From Hyphomicrobiales bacterium (GTDB taxonomy: Bacteria; Pseudomonadota; Alphaproteobacteria; Rhizobiales; Kaistiaceae), in assembly GCA_017305635.1 (NCBI GenBank), contig JAFKKF010000020.1, positions 1 through 64,000 on the forward strand: 64,000 bases of DNA, in the 5' to 3' direction. Positions 27,395 to 48,018 of the stretch are shown one piece after another. Within the stretch, counting starts at the first letter, position 1. The number at the start of each line of letters is the position of its first letter. The translations under genes and the position numbers were made by a program. Below the pieces are notes generated by a model. The model was not told the DNA's origin. It searched no databases and saw nothing but the letters and a program-made list of their open reading frames with translations.

Positions 27395-28231
27395 TTACGA
27401 GCCTTTGCGGGCATGGCGGCTCCGCACGATGAACTTGGTTGTCCGCTTGTTGGTGCGGGTCTTCTTGCCCTTGGTCGGCTTGCCCCACGGGGTGACCGGG
27501 TGGCGGCCGCCCGAGGTGCGGCCTTCGCCGCCGCCGAGCGGATGGTCGACCGGGTTCATCGCGACGCCGCGGACGGAGGGCATGCGGCCCTTCCAACGGT
27601 TGCGGCCGGCCTTGCCGATATTCTCGTTGCCGTGGTCCGGATTGGACACGGCACCGACCGTCGCCATGCAGTTCTGGTGAACCATGCGCTGCTCGCCCGA
27701 GTTCAGGCGAAGCAGTGCATAGCCCTGGTCGCGCCCCACATATTGCGCGTAGGTCCCTGCCGAACGGGCGATCTGGCCGCCCGCACCCGGCTTCATCTCG
27801 ACATTGTGCACGATCGTGCCGACCGGCATGGCCGAAAGCGGCATCGCGTTGCCCGGCTTCACGTCGGCCTGCTTGGCGGCGATCACCTTGTCGCCGGCGG
27901 CGAGCCGCTGCGGCGCCAGGATATAGGCGAGCTCGCCATCGGCATACTTGATCAGCGCGATGAACGCCGTGCGGTTCGGATCGTATTCCAGCCGCTCGAC
28001 CGTGCCCTCGACGTCAAACTTGTTCCGCTTGAAGTCGATGATGCGGTAGGCGCGCTTGTGTCCGCCGCCCCGCCAGCGGACCGTCACGCGGCCGTGGTTG
28101 TTGCGGCCGCCGGTCGAGCTCTTGCCCTCGACCAGGCCCTTGACGGGCTTGCCGCGGTGCAGCTCGGAGCGGTCGACGAGCACGAGCTGGCGCTGGCTGG
28201 GCGTCGTCGGCTTGAAAGTCTTGAGGGCCAT
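27395..28231 (-). CDS. rplB: 50S ribosomal protein L2
   Basis: A 278-residue protein essential for subunit joining and the peptidyl-transferase centre. It begins [20 protein letters not shown]. The SH3-like domain is followed by the [29 protein letters not shown] signature, including the conserved His near residue 230. Confidence 0.98.
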   Translation of the reverse strand: MALKTFKPTTPSQRQLVLVDRSELHRGKPVKGLVEGKSSTGGRNNHGRVTVRWRGGGHKRAYRIIDFKRNKFDVEGTVERLEYDPNRTAFIALIKYADGELAYILAPQRLAAGDKVIAAKQADVKPGNAMPLSAMPVGTIVHNVEMKPGAGGQIARSAGTYAQYVGRDQGYALLRLNSGEQRMVHQNCMATVGAVSNPDHGNENIGKAGRNRWKGRMPSVRGVAMNPVDHPLGGGEGRTSGGRHPVTPWGKPTKGKKTRTNKRTTKFIVRSRHARKGS

Positions 28232-28244
28232 CGGAATACGCCTC

Positions 28245-28538
28245 TTACAGTCCGGTGGTCACGTCGATCGACTGGCCTTCGGCCAGCGTCACGATCGCGC
28301 GCTTGGTGTCGCCGGTGCGGCCGGCAATCCCGCGGAAACGGCGGTTCTTGCCCTTGCGGACGAGGGTGTTGACCGCGGTCACCTTGACCTTGAACAGGGC
28401 CTCGACCGCCGCCTTGATGTCACTCTTGGTGGCGGACGGGGCGACCTTGAAGATCACCTTGTTGTGCTCCGAGGCCGCGGTCGACTTCTCGGTGATAACC
28501 GGGCTGCGGATGACGTCGTAATGGCTGAGCGCAATCAT
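28245..28538 (-). CDS. rplW: 50S ribosomal protein L23
   Basis: A 97-residue protein at the tunnel exit and docking site for SRP and trigger factor. [14 protein letters not shown] opens the fold and [20 protein letters not shown] is the L23 loop. It overlaps the rplD stop by 4 bases. Confidence 0.98.
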   Translation of the reverse strand: MIALSHYDVIRSPVITEKSTAASEHNKVIFKVAPSATKSDIKAAVEALFKVKVTAVNTLVRKGKNRRFRGIAGRTGDTKRAIVTLAEGQSIDVTTGL

Positions 28539-29155
28539 TTGAACCGCTCCGTCAGCGCCTCGACGGCGGCCTTGGTGAGGACCAGCGTGTCGCGGCGGAG
28601 GATGTCGTAGACGTTGATGCCCTGGACCGGCAGGACGTCGATGGCCGGGATGTTGCGCGCGGCGAGGCGGAAATTGTCCTCGATCTGCGCGCCGCCGATG
28701 ATCAGCGCATTGGCGAGCCCGAGCTTGGCGAAGCGGTCGGCCAGCGCCTTGGTCTTCGGCTCGGCAGCGCTCGCCTCGGCGAGGACGATGAGCTTCTCGC
28801 TCTTCGCCTTGTCCGACAGCGCCATCTTCAGGGCGAGCGCGCGCACCTTCTTCGGCAGGTCATGCGCATGGCTGCGCACCACCGGGCCGAAGGCCTTGCC
28901 GCCGCCGCGGAACTGCGGCGCCGACTTGGCACCGTGGCGGGCGCGGCCGGTGCCCTTCTGCTTGTACATCTTGGCCGTGGTGAGGGCGATCTCGCCACGC
29001 GTCTTGGTCTTGTGCGTGCCGGCCTGGCGCTTGGACAGCTGGTAGCGGACCATGCGCTGCAGGATGTCGACGCGCGGTTCCACACCGAAGATCTCGTCCG
29101 GAAGGACGATCGAGCCGTCGGCCTTGCCGTCGAGGCTGGTTACCTTGTGATCCAT
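28535..29155 (-). CDS. rplD: 50S ribosomal protein L4
   Basis: A 206-residue tunnel protein, in other bacteria also the autogenous regulator of the S10 operon. [44 protein letters not shown] is the long L4 loop. ATG 29155 shares one base with the rplC stop; a GTG one codon upstream is an alternative. Confidence 0.97.
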   Translation of the reverse strand: MDHKVTSLDGKADGSIVLPDEIFGVEPRVDILQRMVRYQLSKRQAGTHKTKTRGEIALTTAKMYKQKGTGRARHGAKSAPQFRGGGKAFGPVVRSHAHDLPKKVRALALKMALSDKAKSEKLIVLAEASAAEPKTKALADRFAKLGLANALIIGGAQIEDNFRLAARNIPAIDVLPVQGINVYDILRRDTLVLTKAAVEALTERFK

Positions 29156-29877
29156 CACTCGGCCCCCTTCTCGGCCGGCGCCGCGGCGGCGGAACCGCCT
29201 TCGCGCTTCTTGAAGGCGCCCGGCGTCGGCACGCCCTCGGGAAGCTTCCGCTTCACCGCGTCGCGCACGAAGATCCAGCCGCCATTGGCGCCCGGCACCG
29301 AGCCTTCGACCATGATCAGCCCGCGGCCCGCATCGGTCTTCACGACCTTGAGGTTCTGCGTGGTGACGCGCTCGTCACCCATGTGGCCGGCCATCTTCTT
29401 GCCCTTGAACACCTTGCCGGGGTCCTGGCGCTGGCCGGTCGAGCCGGGAATGCGGTGCGACAGCGAGTTGCCGTGGGTGGCGCGGCCGCCGCCGAAGTTC
29501 CAGCGCTTCATGACGCCCTGGAACCCTTTGCCCTTCGACGTGCCCGTGACGTCCACGAACTGGCCGACGACGAAGTGGTCGGCGGTGAGCTCGGCGCCCA
29601 CGTCGATCACGTTGTCGGCGCTGACGCGGAACTCGGCGAGCTTCCGCTTCGGCTCGACGGAAGCCTTGGCGAAATGGCCGCGGGCTCCCTTCGACGTATT
29701 CTTGACCTTGGCGAGGCCGGCGCCGAGCTGGAGGGCGACGTAGCCGTCCTTCTCCGCAGTCCGCTGCGCCACGACCTGGCAATTGTCGAGCTTGAGGACG
29801 GTGACGCCCACCTGCTCTCCCGCTTCCGTGAAGATGCGGGTCATGCCGATCTTCTGCGCTATCACACCCGAACGCAT
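29155..29877 (-). CDS. rplC: 50S ribosomal protein L3
   Basis: A 240-residue early-assembly protein near the peptidyl-transferase centre. [16 protein letters not shown] and the central loop [56 protein letters not shown] are diagnostic. The ATG at 29877 is preferred over one two codons upstream, because the AAGGG site then has 8-base spacing. The alanine-rich, acidic C-terminus is typical of the group. Confidence 0.97.
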   Translation of the reverse strand: MRSGVIAQKIGMTRIFTEAGEQVGVTVLKLDNCQVVAQRTAEKDGYVALQLGAGLAKVKNTSKGARGHFAKASVEPKRKLAEFRVSADNVIDVGAELTADHFVVGQFVDVTGTSKGKGFQGVMKRWNFGGGRATHGNSLSHRIPGSTGQRQDPGKVFKGKKMAGHMGDERVTTQNLKVVKTDAGRGLIMVEGSVPGANGGWIFVRDAVKRKLPEGVPTPGAFKKREGGSAAAAPAEKGAE

Positions 29878-29887
29878 GAGCATGCCC

Positions 29888-30196
29888 TTAGAGCTTGATC
29901 TCGACGTCGACGCCGGCGGCGAGGTCGAGCTTCATCAAAGCATCGACCGTCTGCGGGGTCGGATCGACGATGTCGAGGAGCCGCTTGTGAGTCCGCATCT
30001 CGAACTGCTCACGGCTCTTCTTGTCGATGTGAGGCGAACGGTTGACAGTGAACTTCTCGATCCGCGTCGGCAGCGGCACGGGGCCGCGCACGCGCGCACC
30101 GGTCCGCTTGGCGGTGTTGACGATCTCGCGGGTCGACGCATCGAGGATGCGATGGTCGAACGCCTTGAGCCGGATGCGGATATTCTGGCCGTTCAT
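29888..30196 (-). CDS. rpsJ: 30S ribosomal protein S10
   Basis: A 102-residue head protein, also known as the antitermination factor Nus[23 protein letters not shown] and [38 protein letters not shown] are the S10 signatures. It leads the S10 block, 96 bases after tuf. Confidence 0.98.
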   Translation of the reverse strand: MNGQNIRIRLKAFDHRILDASTREIVNTAKRTGARVRGPVPLPTRIEKFTVNRSPHIDKKSREQFEMRTHKRLLDIVDPTPQTVDALMKLDLAAGVDVEIKL

Positions 30197-30213
30197 CTCT
30201 TCTCTCGTCCGTC

Positions 30214-30239
30214 ATGGCCGGGAACCGTTTCCCGGCCAT
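30214..30239 (-). other. Hairpin between tuf and rpsJ
   Basis: A perfect 11-bp inverted repeat ATGGCCGGGAA-NNNN-TTCCCGGCCAT in the tuf-rpsJ gap, next to a second GC stem around 30258-30290. There is no U run on the minus strand, so it may be an RNA-processing or pausing site rather than a terminator. Confidence 0.5.
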
Positions 30240-30292
30240 TCACGACACAAATTCCAGTTCCCCGCCCCCATAAGGAGCGGGGGACCGTCAGC

Positions 30293-31483
<1,191 letters not shown>

Positions 31484-31517
31484 CGGGGCTCTCCGTCTTT
31501 CCTAAAGCTTTGTCTTG

Positions 31518-33593
<2,076 letters not shown>

Positions 33594-33614
33594 CGCGGCT
33601 CTCGTCCGTTTTCT

Positions 33615-34085
33615 TTACCAGCGGTAGTGCGAGAAGGCGCGGTTGGCTTCCGCCATCCGGTGCGTGTCCTCGCGCTTCTTCACGGCATTGCCGCGGTTGT
33701 TGGAAGCATCGAGCAGTTCGCCCGACAGCTTCTCGGTCATGGTCTTCTCGTTGCGGTCGCGGGCGGCCGTCAGCAGCCAGCGGATCGCCAGCGCCTGGCG
33801 GCGGTCCATGCGAACCTCGACCGGCACCTGGTAGGTGGCGCCGCCGACGCGCCGCGAGCGGACCTCGATCTGCGGCATGACGTTGTCGAGCGCCGAGCGG
33901 AACACCGACAGCGGGTCCTGCTTGGTCTTCTGCTCGATGATGCCGAAGGCGCCATAGACGATCGCCTCGGCGACCGACTTCTTGCCCTGGATCATCACCG
34001 AGTTCATGAACTTGGTGACGACCTCGTTCTTGTACTTCGGATCGGGAGTGATCTCCCGCTTCTCTGCACGGTGGCGACGCGACAT
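33615..34085 (-). CDS. rpsG: 30S ribosomal protein S7
   Basis: A 156-residue assembly-initiating head protein ([18 protein letters not shown]). [15 protein letters not shown] and [18 protein letters not shown] are S7 landmarks, and [13 protein letters not shown] is the conserved end. Confidence 0.98.
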   Translation of the reverse strand: MSRRHRAEKREITPDPKYKNEVVTKFMNSVMIQGKKSVAEAIVYGAFGIIEQKTKQDPLSVFRSALDNVMPQIEVRSRRVGGATYQVPVEVRMDRRQALAIRWLLTAARDRNEKTMTEKLSGELLDASNNRGNAVKKREDTHRMAEANRAFSHYRW

Positions 34086-34129
34086 GTCTGCCTTTTCCTG
34101 GCTTCTCTAAAAACGAAAAACGGCCCGAA

Positions 34130-34501
34130 TTACTTCGGCCGCTTCGCTCCGTACTTGGACCTGCGCTGCTTGCGGTCTTTGACGCCCTGGGTGTCGAGCA
34201 CGCCGCGCAGGATGTGATAGCGCACGCCCGGAAGGTCCTTCACGCGGCCGCCGCGGATCATGACCACCGAGTGCTCCTGGAGGTTGTGACCCTCGCCCGG
34301 AATGTAGCCGATGACTTCGAAGCCGTTGACCAGGCGAACCTTCGCGACCTTGCGGAGCGCCGAGTTCGGCTTCTTCGGCGTGGTCGTGTAGACGCGCGTG
34401 CAGACGCCGCGCTTCTGCGGGCTCTCCTGCATGGCCGGCACCTTGTTGCGCTTCACGGGCGCGAGGCGCGGCTTGCGAATGAGCTGGTTGATCGTCGGCA
34501 T
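34130..34501 (-). CDS. rpsL: 30S ribosomal protein S12
   Basis: A 123-residue decoding-centre protein. [12 protein letters not shown] sets the start at 34501; an in-frame ATG at 34570 adds a non-family tail. [19 protein letters not shown] and [29 protein letters not shown] are intact, with the usual lysines at the streptomycin-contact sites (wild-type type). It is the first gene of the str operon. Confidence 0.98.
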   Translation of the reverse strand: MPTINQLIRKPRLAPVKRNKVPAMQESPQKRGVCTRVYTTTPKKPNSALRKVAKVRLVNGFEVIGYIPGEGHNLQEHSVVMIRGGRVKDLPGVRYHILRGVLDTQGVKDRKQRRSKYGAKRPK

Positions 34502-34713
34502 TGACCGTTCGCAATCCTTGTTCACACGAAACCGAGAGCGCCGATCCCCGCTCGCGCGGGAGGCGCTCATTCGGCACAGAGGATCACGGCTTTCGCCGCG
34601 ATCATGTATTTCAGCCGTCTTAAGTCTATGATCCGTGAGCGTTTAGGTATTCTCGATCCGCGGCTTTGACGCCGTCGGAATGTAATTCCTACCGCCTCAC
34701 TGAAAGCGCGCGG

Positions 34714-34742
34714 AACCTATTAACTCCCCGCCCCTTCGTCAA
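34714..34742 (-). promoter_or_regulatory. Promoter for the str operon (rpsL-rpsG-fusA-tuf)
   Basis: On the minus strand, TTGACG (34742-34737), a 17-base spacer, TAGGTT (34719-34714). It lies in the 388-base gap between rpoC and rpsL and gives a leader of about 200 bases. Apart from this and the rpoC terminator, nothing else is seen in that gap. Confidence 0.55.
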
Positions 34743-34832
34743 CCCCCGGGCCGGCTATTTTTGCATGGCCGGGCCGCTGCCCATCTCCCAAGGGATTTCA
34801 AGGACTTTCGAGGCCCCTGCCCGCCGTCCGGA

Positions 34833-34859
34833 GACGGAAGGGCCGCCCGCAGGCGGCCC
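34833..34859 (-). terminator. Terminator after rpoC
   Basis: Minus strand: GGGCCGCC-TGCG-GGCGGCCC, followed by TTCCGTC, 30 bases after the rpoC stop. The stem is strong but the U run is weak. Confidence 0.65.
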
Positions 34860-34889
34860 CCGATCTTGTTGCAGTGCGAGAATCGCGAC

Positions 34890-39089
<4,200 letters not shown>

Positions 39090-39108
39090 CTCTTCTCCTG
39101 CGATGCGG

Positions 39109-39137
39109 CCGGTCCGGCCGGGGTGAACCCGGACCGG
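39109..39137 (-). other. Hairpin in the rpoB-rpoC gap
   Basis: A perfect 9-bp inverted repeat (CCGGTCCGG / CCGGACCGG) with an 11-base loop and no U run. It could slow polymerase or be a processing site. It ends 20 bases before the rpoC start. Confidence 0.45.
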
Positions 39138-39179
39138 GCGCGCATGGATTTCATCAGTCCGTGACGGGAAGCGCGGCCC

Positions 39180-43334
<4,155 letters not shown>

Positions 43335-43527
43335 CTCTCGTTCGGTATTCCTGGAACAGCTATCCGCAAAGCCGCCGATGCTCCTGGCGGCCTTCCGGAA
43401 AGATGTCCCCCGCTTACGCTGCTACTCGTTCCGCCCGCCCCCCGGCGGGATGGGAGCGCCGGCGCCTGGCCGGCAGCTCCCTGTACCTGTTGCCCCGACC
43501 GCGCTCGCCGCGCGGCCCTGGGGCTGA

Positions 43528-43555
43528 TCCCGGGCCTCCCTGCGGCCGCCCGGGA
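43528..43555 (-). other. Hairpin between rplL and rpoB
   Basis: An 8-bp inverted repeat TCCCGGGC / GCCCGGGA with a 12-base loop in the 242-base rplL-rpoB gap. In other bacteria this gap holds an attenuator and RNase III site; this hairpin is a candidate by position only. Confidence 0.4.
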
Positions 43556-43576
43556 CCTTCGCTCGAGCAGCTGGCG

Positions 43577-43951
43577 CTACTTGAGCTCGACCTTGGCGCC
43601 GGCGCCTTCCAGCTGGGTCTTGAGCTTGGCGGCCTCGTCCTTCGAGACGCCTTCCTTGACCGGCTTCGGAGCGCCCTCGACCAGATCCTTGGCTTCCTTG
43701 AGGCCAAGGCCGGTGATCGCGCGGACTTCCTTGATCACGTTGATCTTGTTGGCGCCCGCCTCGACGAGGACGACGTTGAACTCCGTCTTCTCCTCGACCG
43801 GAGCCGCGGCAGCGCCGCCGCCAGCAGCCGCCACCGCCACCGGCGCGGCAGCCGAGACGCCCCACTTCTCTTCGAGGAGCTTCGAGAGCTCGGCCGCCTC
43901 GAGGACGGTCAGCGACGACAGTTCATCAACGATCTTCGACAGATCAGCCAT
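43577..43951 (-). CDS. rplL: 50S ribosomal protein L7/L12
   Basis: A 124-residue stalk protein. The N-terminal dimerisation domain is [19 protein letters not shown]..., an Ala/Gly-rich hinge covers about 35-52, and the C-terminal factor-binding domain has [36 protein letters not shown]. It recruits translation factors as multiple dimers on L10. Confidence 0.98.
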   Translation of the reverse strand: MADLSKIVDELSSLTVLEAAELSKLLEEKWGVSAAAPVAVAAAGGGAAAAPVEEKTEFNVVLVEAGANKINVIKEVRAITGLGLKEAKDLVEGAPKPVKEGVSKDEAAKLKTQLEGAGAKVELK

Positions 43952-44004
43952 TTTTCAGTTCCTTCGGTTCGAACCAGGTGTTGTTTGACTTCTCGTGAAA
44001 CGGC

Positions 44005-44523
44005 CTATGCCGCCTCGCTCTTCTTGGCGTAGGCCCCGACCACCCGGGCAACCTGGCCCGCGGGCGCCGACAGAACCTGGGCAACGCGCGTGGCCGGCGT
44101 GGAAATCATGCCGACCAGCTTGGCCCTCAGTTCGTCGAGCGAAGGCAACGAGGCGAGCGCCTTGACGCCTTCTTGGTCGAGGGTGGTCGAACCCATCGCT
44201 CCGCCAAGGATGACCAGCTTGTCGTTGGTCTTGGCGAAATCGACGGCGACCTTCGCCGCGGCAACCGGATCCTTGGAGTAAGCGATCACGGTGGGGCCCT
44301 TGAGCAGGTCCCCGATGCCTTCGGCGTCCGTCCCCTTCAGAGCGAGCTTGGCAAGGCGGTTCTTGGCGACCTTCACGCCGGCACCGGCTTCGCGCATCTT
44401 GACCCGGAGGGTCGTCATGGCGGAGACGGTAAGACCGGTGTAATGGGCGACAACCACCGTCCCGGTGTCCTTGAACACCGAGTTGAGTGTGGTCACGAGC
44501 TCAGCTTTCTCAGCTCTATCCAC
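44005..44523 (-). CDS. rplJ: 50S ribosomal protein L10
   Basis: A 172-residue stalk base protein. The start is GTG at 44523 ([10 protein letters not shown]), preceded by GTGAGG at 5-base spacing. The frame stays open upstream through the leader but that part lacks L10 character. [34 protein letters not shown] is the L10 rRNA-binding region, and the C-terminal helix binds L12. Confidence 0.97.
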   Translation of the reverse strand: MDRAEKAELVTTLNSVFKDTGTVVVAHYTGLTVSAMTTLRVKMREAGAGVKVAKNRLAKLALKGTDAEGIGDLLKGPTVIAYSKDPVAAAKVAVDFAKTNDKLVILGGAMGSTTLDQEGVKALASLPSLDELRAKLVGMISTPATRVAQVLSAPAGQVARVVGAYAKKSEAA

Positions 44524-44815
44524 TACTGCCTCACTCCACTTGGCGGCCACCTTCCGGTGGGACCGCCGGTTGCGTATGCCGCCCGGCCTTGCGACCGGAC
44601 AGCGCTTCCGACCTGTCCCCCGGCCGGCGCGAACGGGCGCCGGTGGGCCACGCAGAGGTTCGAACCGGAAAATCCGGTTTTGCCTCCCGTCTATTGCAGG
44701 CGAACCAATTAAGCCGGCAGCCCGGCGCCTGCAGTCTCGGACAGGAATTCCCGGACCGGAGCGATTGCCCGCACCGGTCCGTCTCGCCGCCCGGTTGCCC
44801 GGGCGGAAGCTCGTA
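44524..44815 (-). promoter_or_regulatory. rplJ leader (candidate L10 autoregulatory leader)
   Basis: A 292-base untranslated stretch between rplA and rplJ. It opens with a CCGCCCG/CGGGCGG hairpin (44787-44806). Several further paired elements follow on the minus strand (ACCGGATTTTCCGGT, CCGGTCGCAAGGCCGG). In other bacteria L10-L12 bind this leader to repress rplJL. The assignment rests on position and foldability. Confidence 0.5.
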
Positions 44816-45520
<705 letters not shown>

Positions 45521-45526
45521 CTCAGC

Positions 45527-45955
45527 CTACTCCACCACTTCCAGGCCCATGGAGCGGGCCGAGCCCTCGACCATGCGCATCGCCGCATCGACGTCGGAGG
45601 CGTTCAGGTCCTTCAGCTTCTTCTGCGCGATCTCGCGGACCTGGGCCTTGGTGACCTTGCCGGCCGAGCCGCGGCCGGGCGTCTTGGAGCCCTTCTGCAG
45701 GCTCGCCGCCTTCTTCAGGAAGAAGCTCACCGGCGGCGTCTTCATCTCGAAGGTGAAGGACTTGTCCTGGTAGTAGGTGATGACCACCGGGACCGGCGAG
45801 CCCTTCTCGATGTCCTGCGACTTCGCATTGAAGGACTTGCAGAATTCCATGATGTTGATGCCGCGCTGACCGAGCGCGGGGCCGATCGGGGGCGACGGGG
45901 TCGCCGAGCCGGCCGGTACCTGGAGCTTGAGGAAGCCCGCTACTTTCTTCGCCAA
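45527..45955 (-). CDS. rplK: 50S ribosomal protein L11
   Basis: A 142-residue GTPase-centre protein. [30 protein letters not shown] is the N-terminal signature, and [39 protein letters not shown] the C-terminal rRNA-binding domain. It is 131 bases after nusG; that gap holds a TGCCGGC/GCCGGCA hairpin (46058-46076). Confidence 0.98.
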   Translation of the reverse strand: MAKKVAGFLKLQVPAGSATPSPPIGPALGQRGINIMEFCKSFNAKSQDIEKGSPVPVVITYYQDKSFTFEMKTPPVSFFLKKAASLQKGSKTPGRGSAGKVTKAQVREIAQKKLKDLNASDVDAAMRMVEGSARSMGLEVVE

Positions 45956-46086
45956 TGCACTCTCCTAACGAATGTCCCCGTCCGGGGACGGTTGGGATCG
46001 CGTGGTACGGGCCACAGGCACCTGGCTAGCGCCCTGCCCTCCCACACCTTTTCCCGCTGCCGGCCGGAAGCCGGCACCAGTACCGG

Positions 46087-46650
46087 TCAGATCTTCTCGA
46101 CCTGGCCGTATTCGAGTTCGACCGGTGTCGCCCGGCCGAAGATGGAAACCGCGACCTTGAGGCGCGCGCGGACCTCGTCGACTTCCTCGACGTGACCGTT
46201 GAACGAGGCGAACGGGCCGTCCGAGACGCGCACCTGCTCGCCCACCTCGAAGGAAACCGAGGGCTTCGGGCGCTCGACGCCTTCCTGCACCTGCTGCAGG
46301 ATGCGGCGCGCCTCGCCTTCCGAGATCGGGCTCGGCTTGTTGTCGGTGCCGAGGAACCCGGTCACCTTCGGCGTGTTCTTGATGAGGTGATAGGCCTCAT
46401 CGGTCATCGCCATCTTCACCAGCACGTAGCCCGGGAAGAACTTGCGCTCGGCATCGACCTTGCGGCCGCGGCGAACCTCGACGACCTTCTCGGTCGGGAC
46501 TAGGATGTCCTCGAAAAGGTCCGCAAGGCCGGCGCTCTCCGCCTTCTCGCGGATCGACTCGGCGACCTTGCGCTCGAAGTTCGAGTAGGCGTGCACGATG
46601 TACCAGCGCTTGGGCAGGTCGCGTACGTCCACTTTGGCAGCCGTTGCCAT
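46087..46650 (-). CDS. nusG: Transcription termination/antitermination factor NusG
   Basis: A 187-residue factor with an N-terminal NGN domain (RWYIVHAYSNFERKVAESI, PGYVLVKM, GFLG) and a C-terminal KOW domain (GEQVRVSDGPFASFNGHVEEVDEVRARLKVAVSIFGR). It links polymerase to Rho or ribosomes. The start at 46650 (MATAAKVD) is preferred to the ATG two codons upstream, because the GGAGG site then sits 9 bases away. Confidence 0.97.
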   Translation of the reverse strand: MATAAKVDVRDLPKRWYIVHAYSNFERKVAESIREKAESAGLADLFEDILVPTEKVVEVRRGRKVDAERKFFPGYVLVKMAMTDEAYHLIKNTPKVTGFLGTDNKPSPISEGEARRILQQVQEGVERPKPSVSFEVGEQVRVSDGPFASFNGHVEEVDEVRARLKVAVSIFGRATPVELEYGQVEKI

Positions 46651-46666
46651 CCCCATGATCCTCCGC

Positions 46667-46867
46667 TTACGACCTGAGGCCGAGAATGAACGATACGCCG
46701 TAGGCCATGATCTGGTCGGCGGCCAGGAAGAACAGGGCCGCGACGATCGCCATGACCACGACCATCACCGTGGAAACGGCAGTTTCCCGCCGGCTGGGCC
46801 ACACGACTTTCGCCGTTTCCGCCCGCACCTGCTGGAGGAATGTGAAGGGATTGAATCTTTCGGCCAT
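46667..46867 (-). CDS. secE: Preprotein translocase subunit SecE
   Basis: A 66-residue short-form SecE with one transmembrane helix (about 36-60). FNPFTFLQQVRAETAKVVWPSRRET is the amphipathic-helix signature that clamps SecY. The start at 46867 matches the family; the open frame upstream covers the promoter region. Confidence 0.96.
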   Translation of the reverse strand: MAERFNPFTFLQQVRAETAKVVWPSRRETAVSTVMVVVMAIVAALFFLAADQIMAYGVSFILGLRS

Positions 46868-46928
46868 TAAGCGCTCATGCATGATCGGCGCGCGAACTCC
46901 GGAGTTCGCCCGCCGCGCCGGGAACGGG

Positions 46929-46957
46929 TACATAAGGCCTTCGAGAAGGATTCTCAA
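46929..46957 (-). promoter_or_regulatory. Promoter for secE-nusG-rplKAJL-rpoBC
   Basis: On the minus strand, TTGAGA (46957-46952), 17-base spacer, TATGTA (46934-46929), about 60 bases before secE and after tRNA-Trp. Confidence 0.6.
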
Positions 46958-47040
46958 GGGCAAATTTGGAAAGCTGTGCAAGTCCGGGGCCAGACCCCGG
47001 CGGGAGCCCGGTTTCCGGCCTCAAACGGGGCCTTGCGGGA

Positions 47041-47116
47041 TGGCAGGGGCAGAGGGGCTCGAACCCCCGGCCTGCGGTTTTGGAGACCGCCGCTCTACCA
47101 GCTGAGCTATACCCCT
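47041..47116 (-). tRNA. tRNA-Trp(CCA)
   Basis: A 76-base cloverleaf on the minus strand: acceptor AGGGGTA/TGCCCCT, D arm TAGCTCAGCTGGTAGAGC, anticodon loop TCTCCAA with CCA, T arm GGGGG/CCCCT, encoded CCA end. It precedes secE, as in many alphaproteobacteria. Confidence 0.97.
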
Positions 47117-47380
47117 ATCCGGTCTCGGCGATAGCAAGCCGGCGCGTGAAGAGCAAGCGCCGGCATCAACCTCTCCACCTCCACGGCGTGCCCGATATGT
47201 AAGACGCGATTTGGCGACGGTGAAGGAGGCAGCCGGGAGCGGGATGGAAAAAATCCGCCGGCGGAAGGGCCGCAAGCGCCATCCCTGCCGGCGGGAAAAA
47301 GGGCCGCACCGGCGCCCACGGAACATTCTCTGCATGCTCTCCATTCCCTCCCGCGTGAGGAAGGCGTGGAGGAACTGGCA

Positions 47381-47587
47381 ATGAGCAAATCCAAGAATCA
47401 GGAACCGGCAGGTCGCGGCAGCATCAGGCCCGGCGGAGAAAGCCGAGCGGTTGATATGACCCGACGTGGGCCCCAGACAGGCCCCAATAGCGACCCGGAC
47501 AGTCTGGGCGAGGCCGACCTTGAACGGCGGGCCGCGGCAGCCGTCAGGGATCCTGCGGAAGGGCCGAGGAAGAAGAGTTCGGACTAG
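47381..47587 (+). CDS. Small hydrophilic protein of unknown function
   Basis: A possible 68-residue protein (MSKSKNQEPAGRGSIRPGG...). It is Gly/Arg/Asp-rich and disordered-looking, with no Cys and no hydrophobic segment. The ATG at 47381 has a GGAGG site 8 bases upstream, which is the main support; an earlier ATG at 47366 lacks one. It is antisense-flanked by tRNA genes. I recognise no family. The 262 bases before it hold nothing else I can support. Confidence 0.5.
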   Translation: MSKSKNQEPAGRGSIRPGGESRAVDMTRRGPQTGPNSDPDSLGEADLERRAAAAVRDPAEGPRKKSSD

Positions 47588-47689
47588 CGCGAACGGCGCT
47601 GCCCGCCTCGCAAGGGCATAACGCCGGCAGCGTCAAGCCGGCGCTCGCCCGCGGTCTCGTGCCCTGCGATGGGCGATGCTGGCTTGTGC

Positions 47690-47763
47690 TGGAGCGGGTG
47701 AAGGGAATCGAACCCTCGTCATCAGCTTGGAAGGCTGTTGCTCTACCATTGAGCTACACCCGC
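47690..47763 (-). tRNA. tRNA-Gly(TCC)
   Basis: A 74-base cloverleaf on the minus strand: acceptor GCGGGTG/CACCCGC, D arm TAGCTCAATGGTAGAGC, anticodon loop CTTCCAA with TCC, T arm GAGGG/CCCTT, CCA encoded. It lies 16 bases after tRNA-Tyr and is probably co-transcribed with it. Confidence 0.97.
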
Positions 47764-47779
47764 ACCGGGCAGGCTCGCG

Positions 47780-47865
47780 TGGTGGTGGAGGTAGGACTCG
47801 AACCTACGAAGGCGTTAGCCAGCGGATTTACAGTCCGCCCCCTTTGCCACTCGGGACACTCCACC
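47780..47865 (-). tRNA. tRNA-Tyr(GTA)
   Basis: An 86-base class II tRNA with a long variable arm on the minus strand: acceptor GGTGGAG/CTCCACC, anticodon loop CTGTAAA with GTA, T arm GTAGG/CCTAC, CCA encoded. It is the first gene of the Tyr-Gly pair behind a strong promoter. Confidence 0.97.
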
Positions 47866-47938
47866 CAGTCACGCAGTTGCGCGAGGTCCAGAAACAAGGC
47901 CGCCGCCCGTTGCCGGGCGGCTTTCCCGCGCGCCGCGT

Positions 47939-47967
47939 CTTATGGCGATGCCGCCCGGTCCTGTCAA
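47939..47967 (-). promoter_or_regulatory. Promoter for tRNA-Tyr and tRNA-Gly
   Basis: On the minus strand, TTGACA (47967-47962, perfect -35), 17-base spacer, CATAAG (47944-47939), about 70 bases before tRNA-Tyr. It overlaps back-to-back with the rlmB promoter. Confidence 0.65.
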
Positions 47968-47983
47968 CGCGCCCGGCGCCCGA

Positions 47984-48012
47984 TTGTTTGCCGCGGCGGC
48001 GCCACCTATAAG
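47984..48012 (+). promoter_or_regulatory. Promoter for rlmB, placed for a leaderless start
   Basis: TTGTTT (47984-47989), 17-base spacer, TATAAG (48007-48012). The ATG of rlmB begins 7 bases after the -10 box, so transcription would start at or next to the start codon. Confidence 0.5.
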
Positions 48013-48018
48013 GCCGCT

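Noticed and set aside
46058-46076. TGCCGGC/GCCGGCA hairpin between nusG and rplK as a terminator
   Set aside because: No U run on the minus strand; the genes downstream are in the same operon in all relatives known to me.
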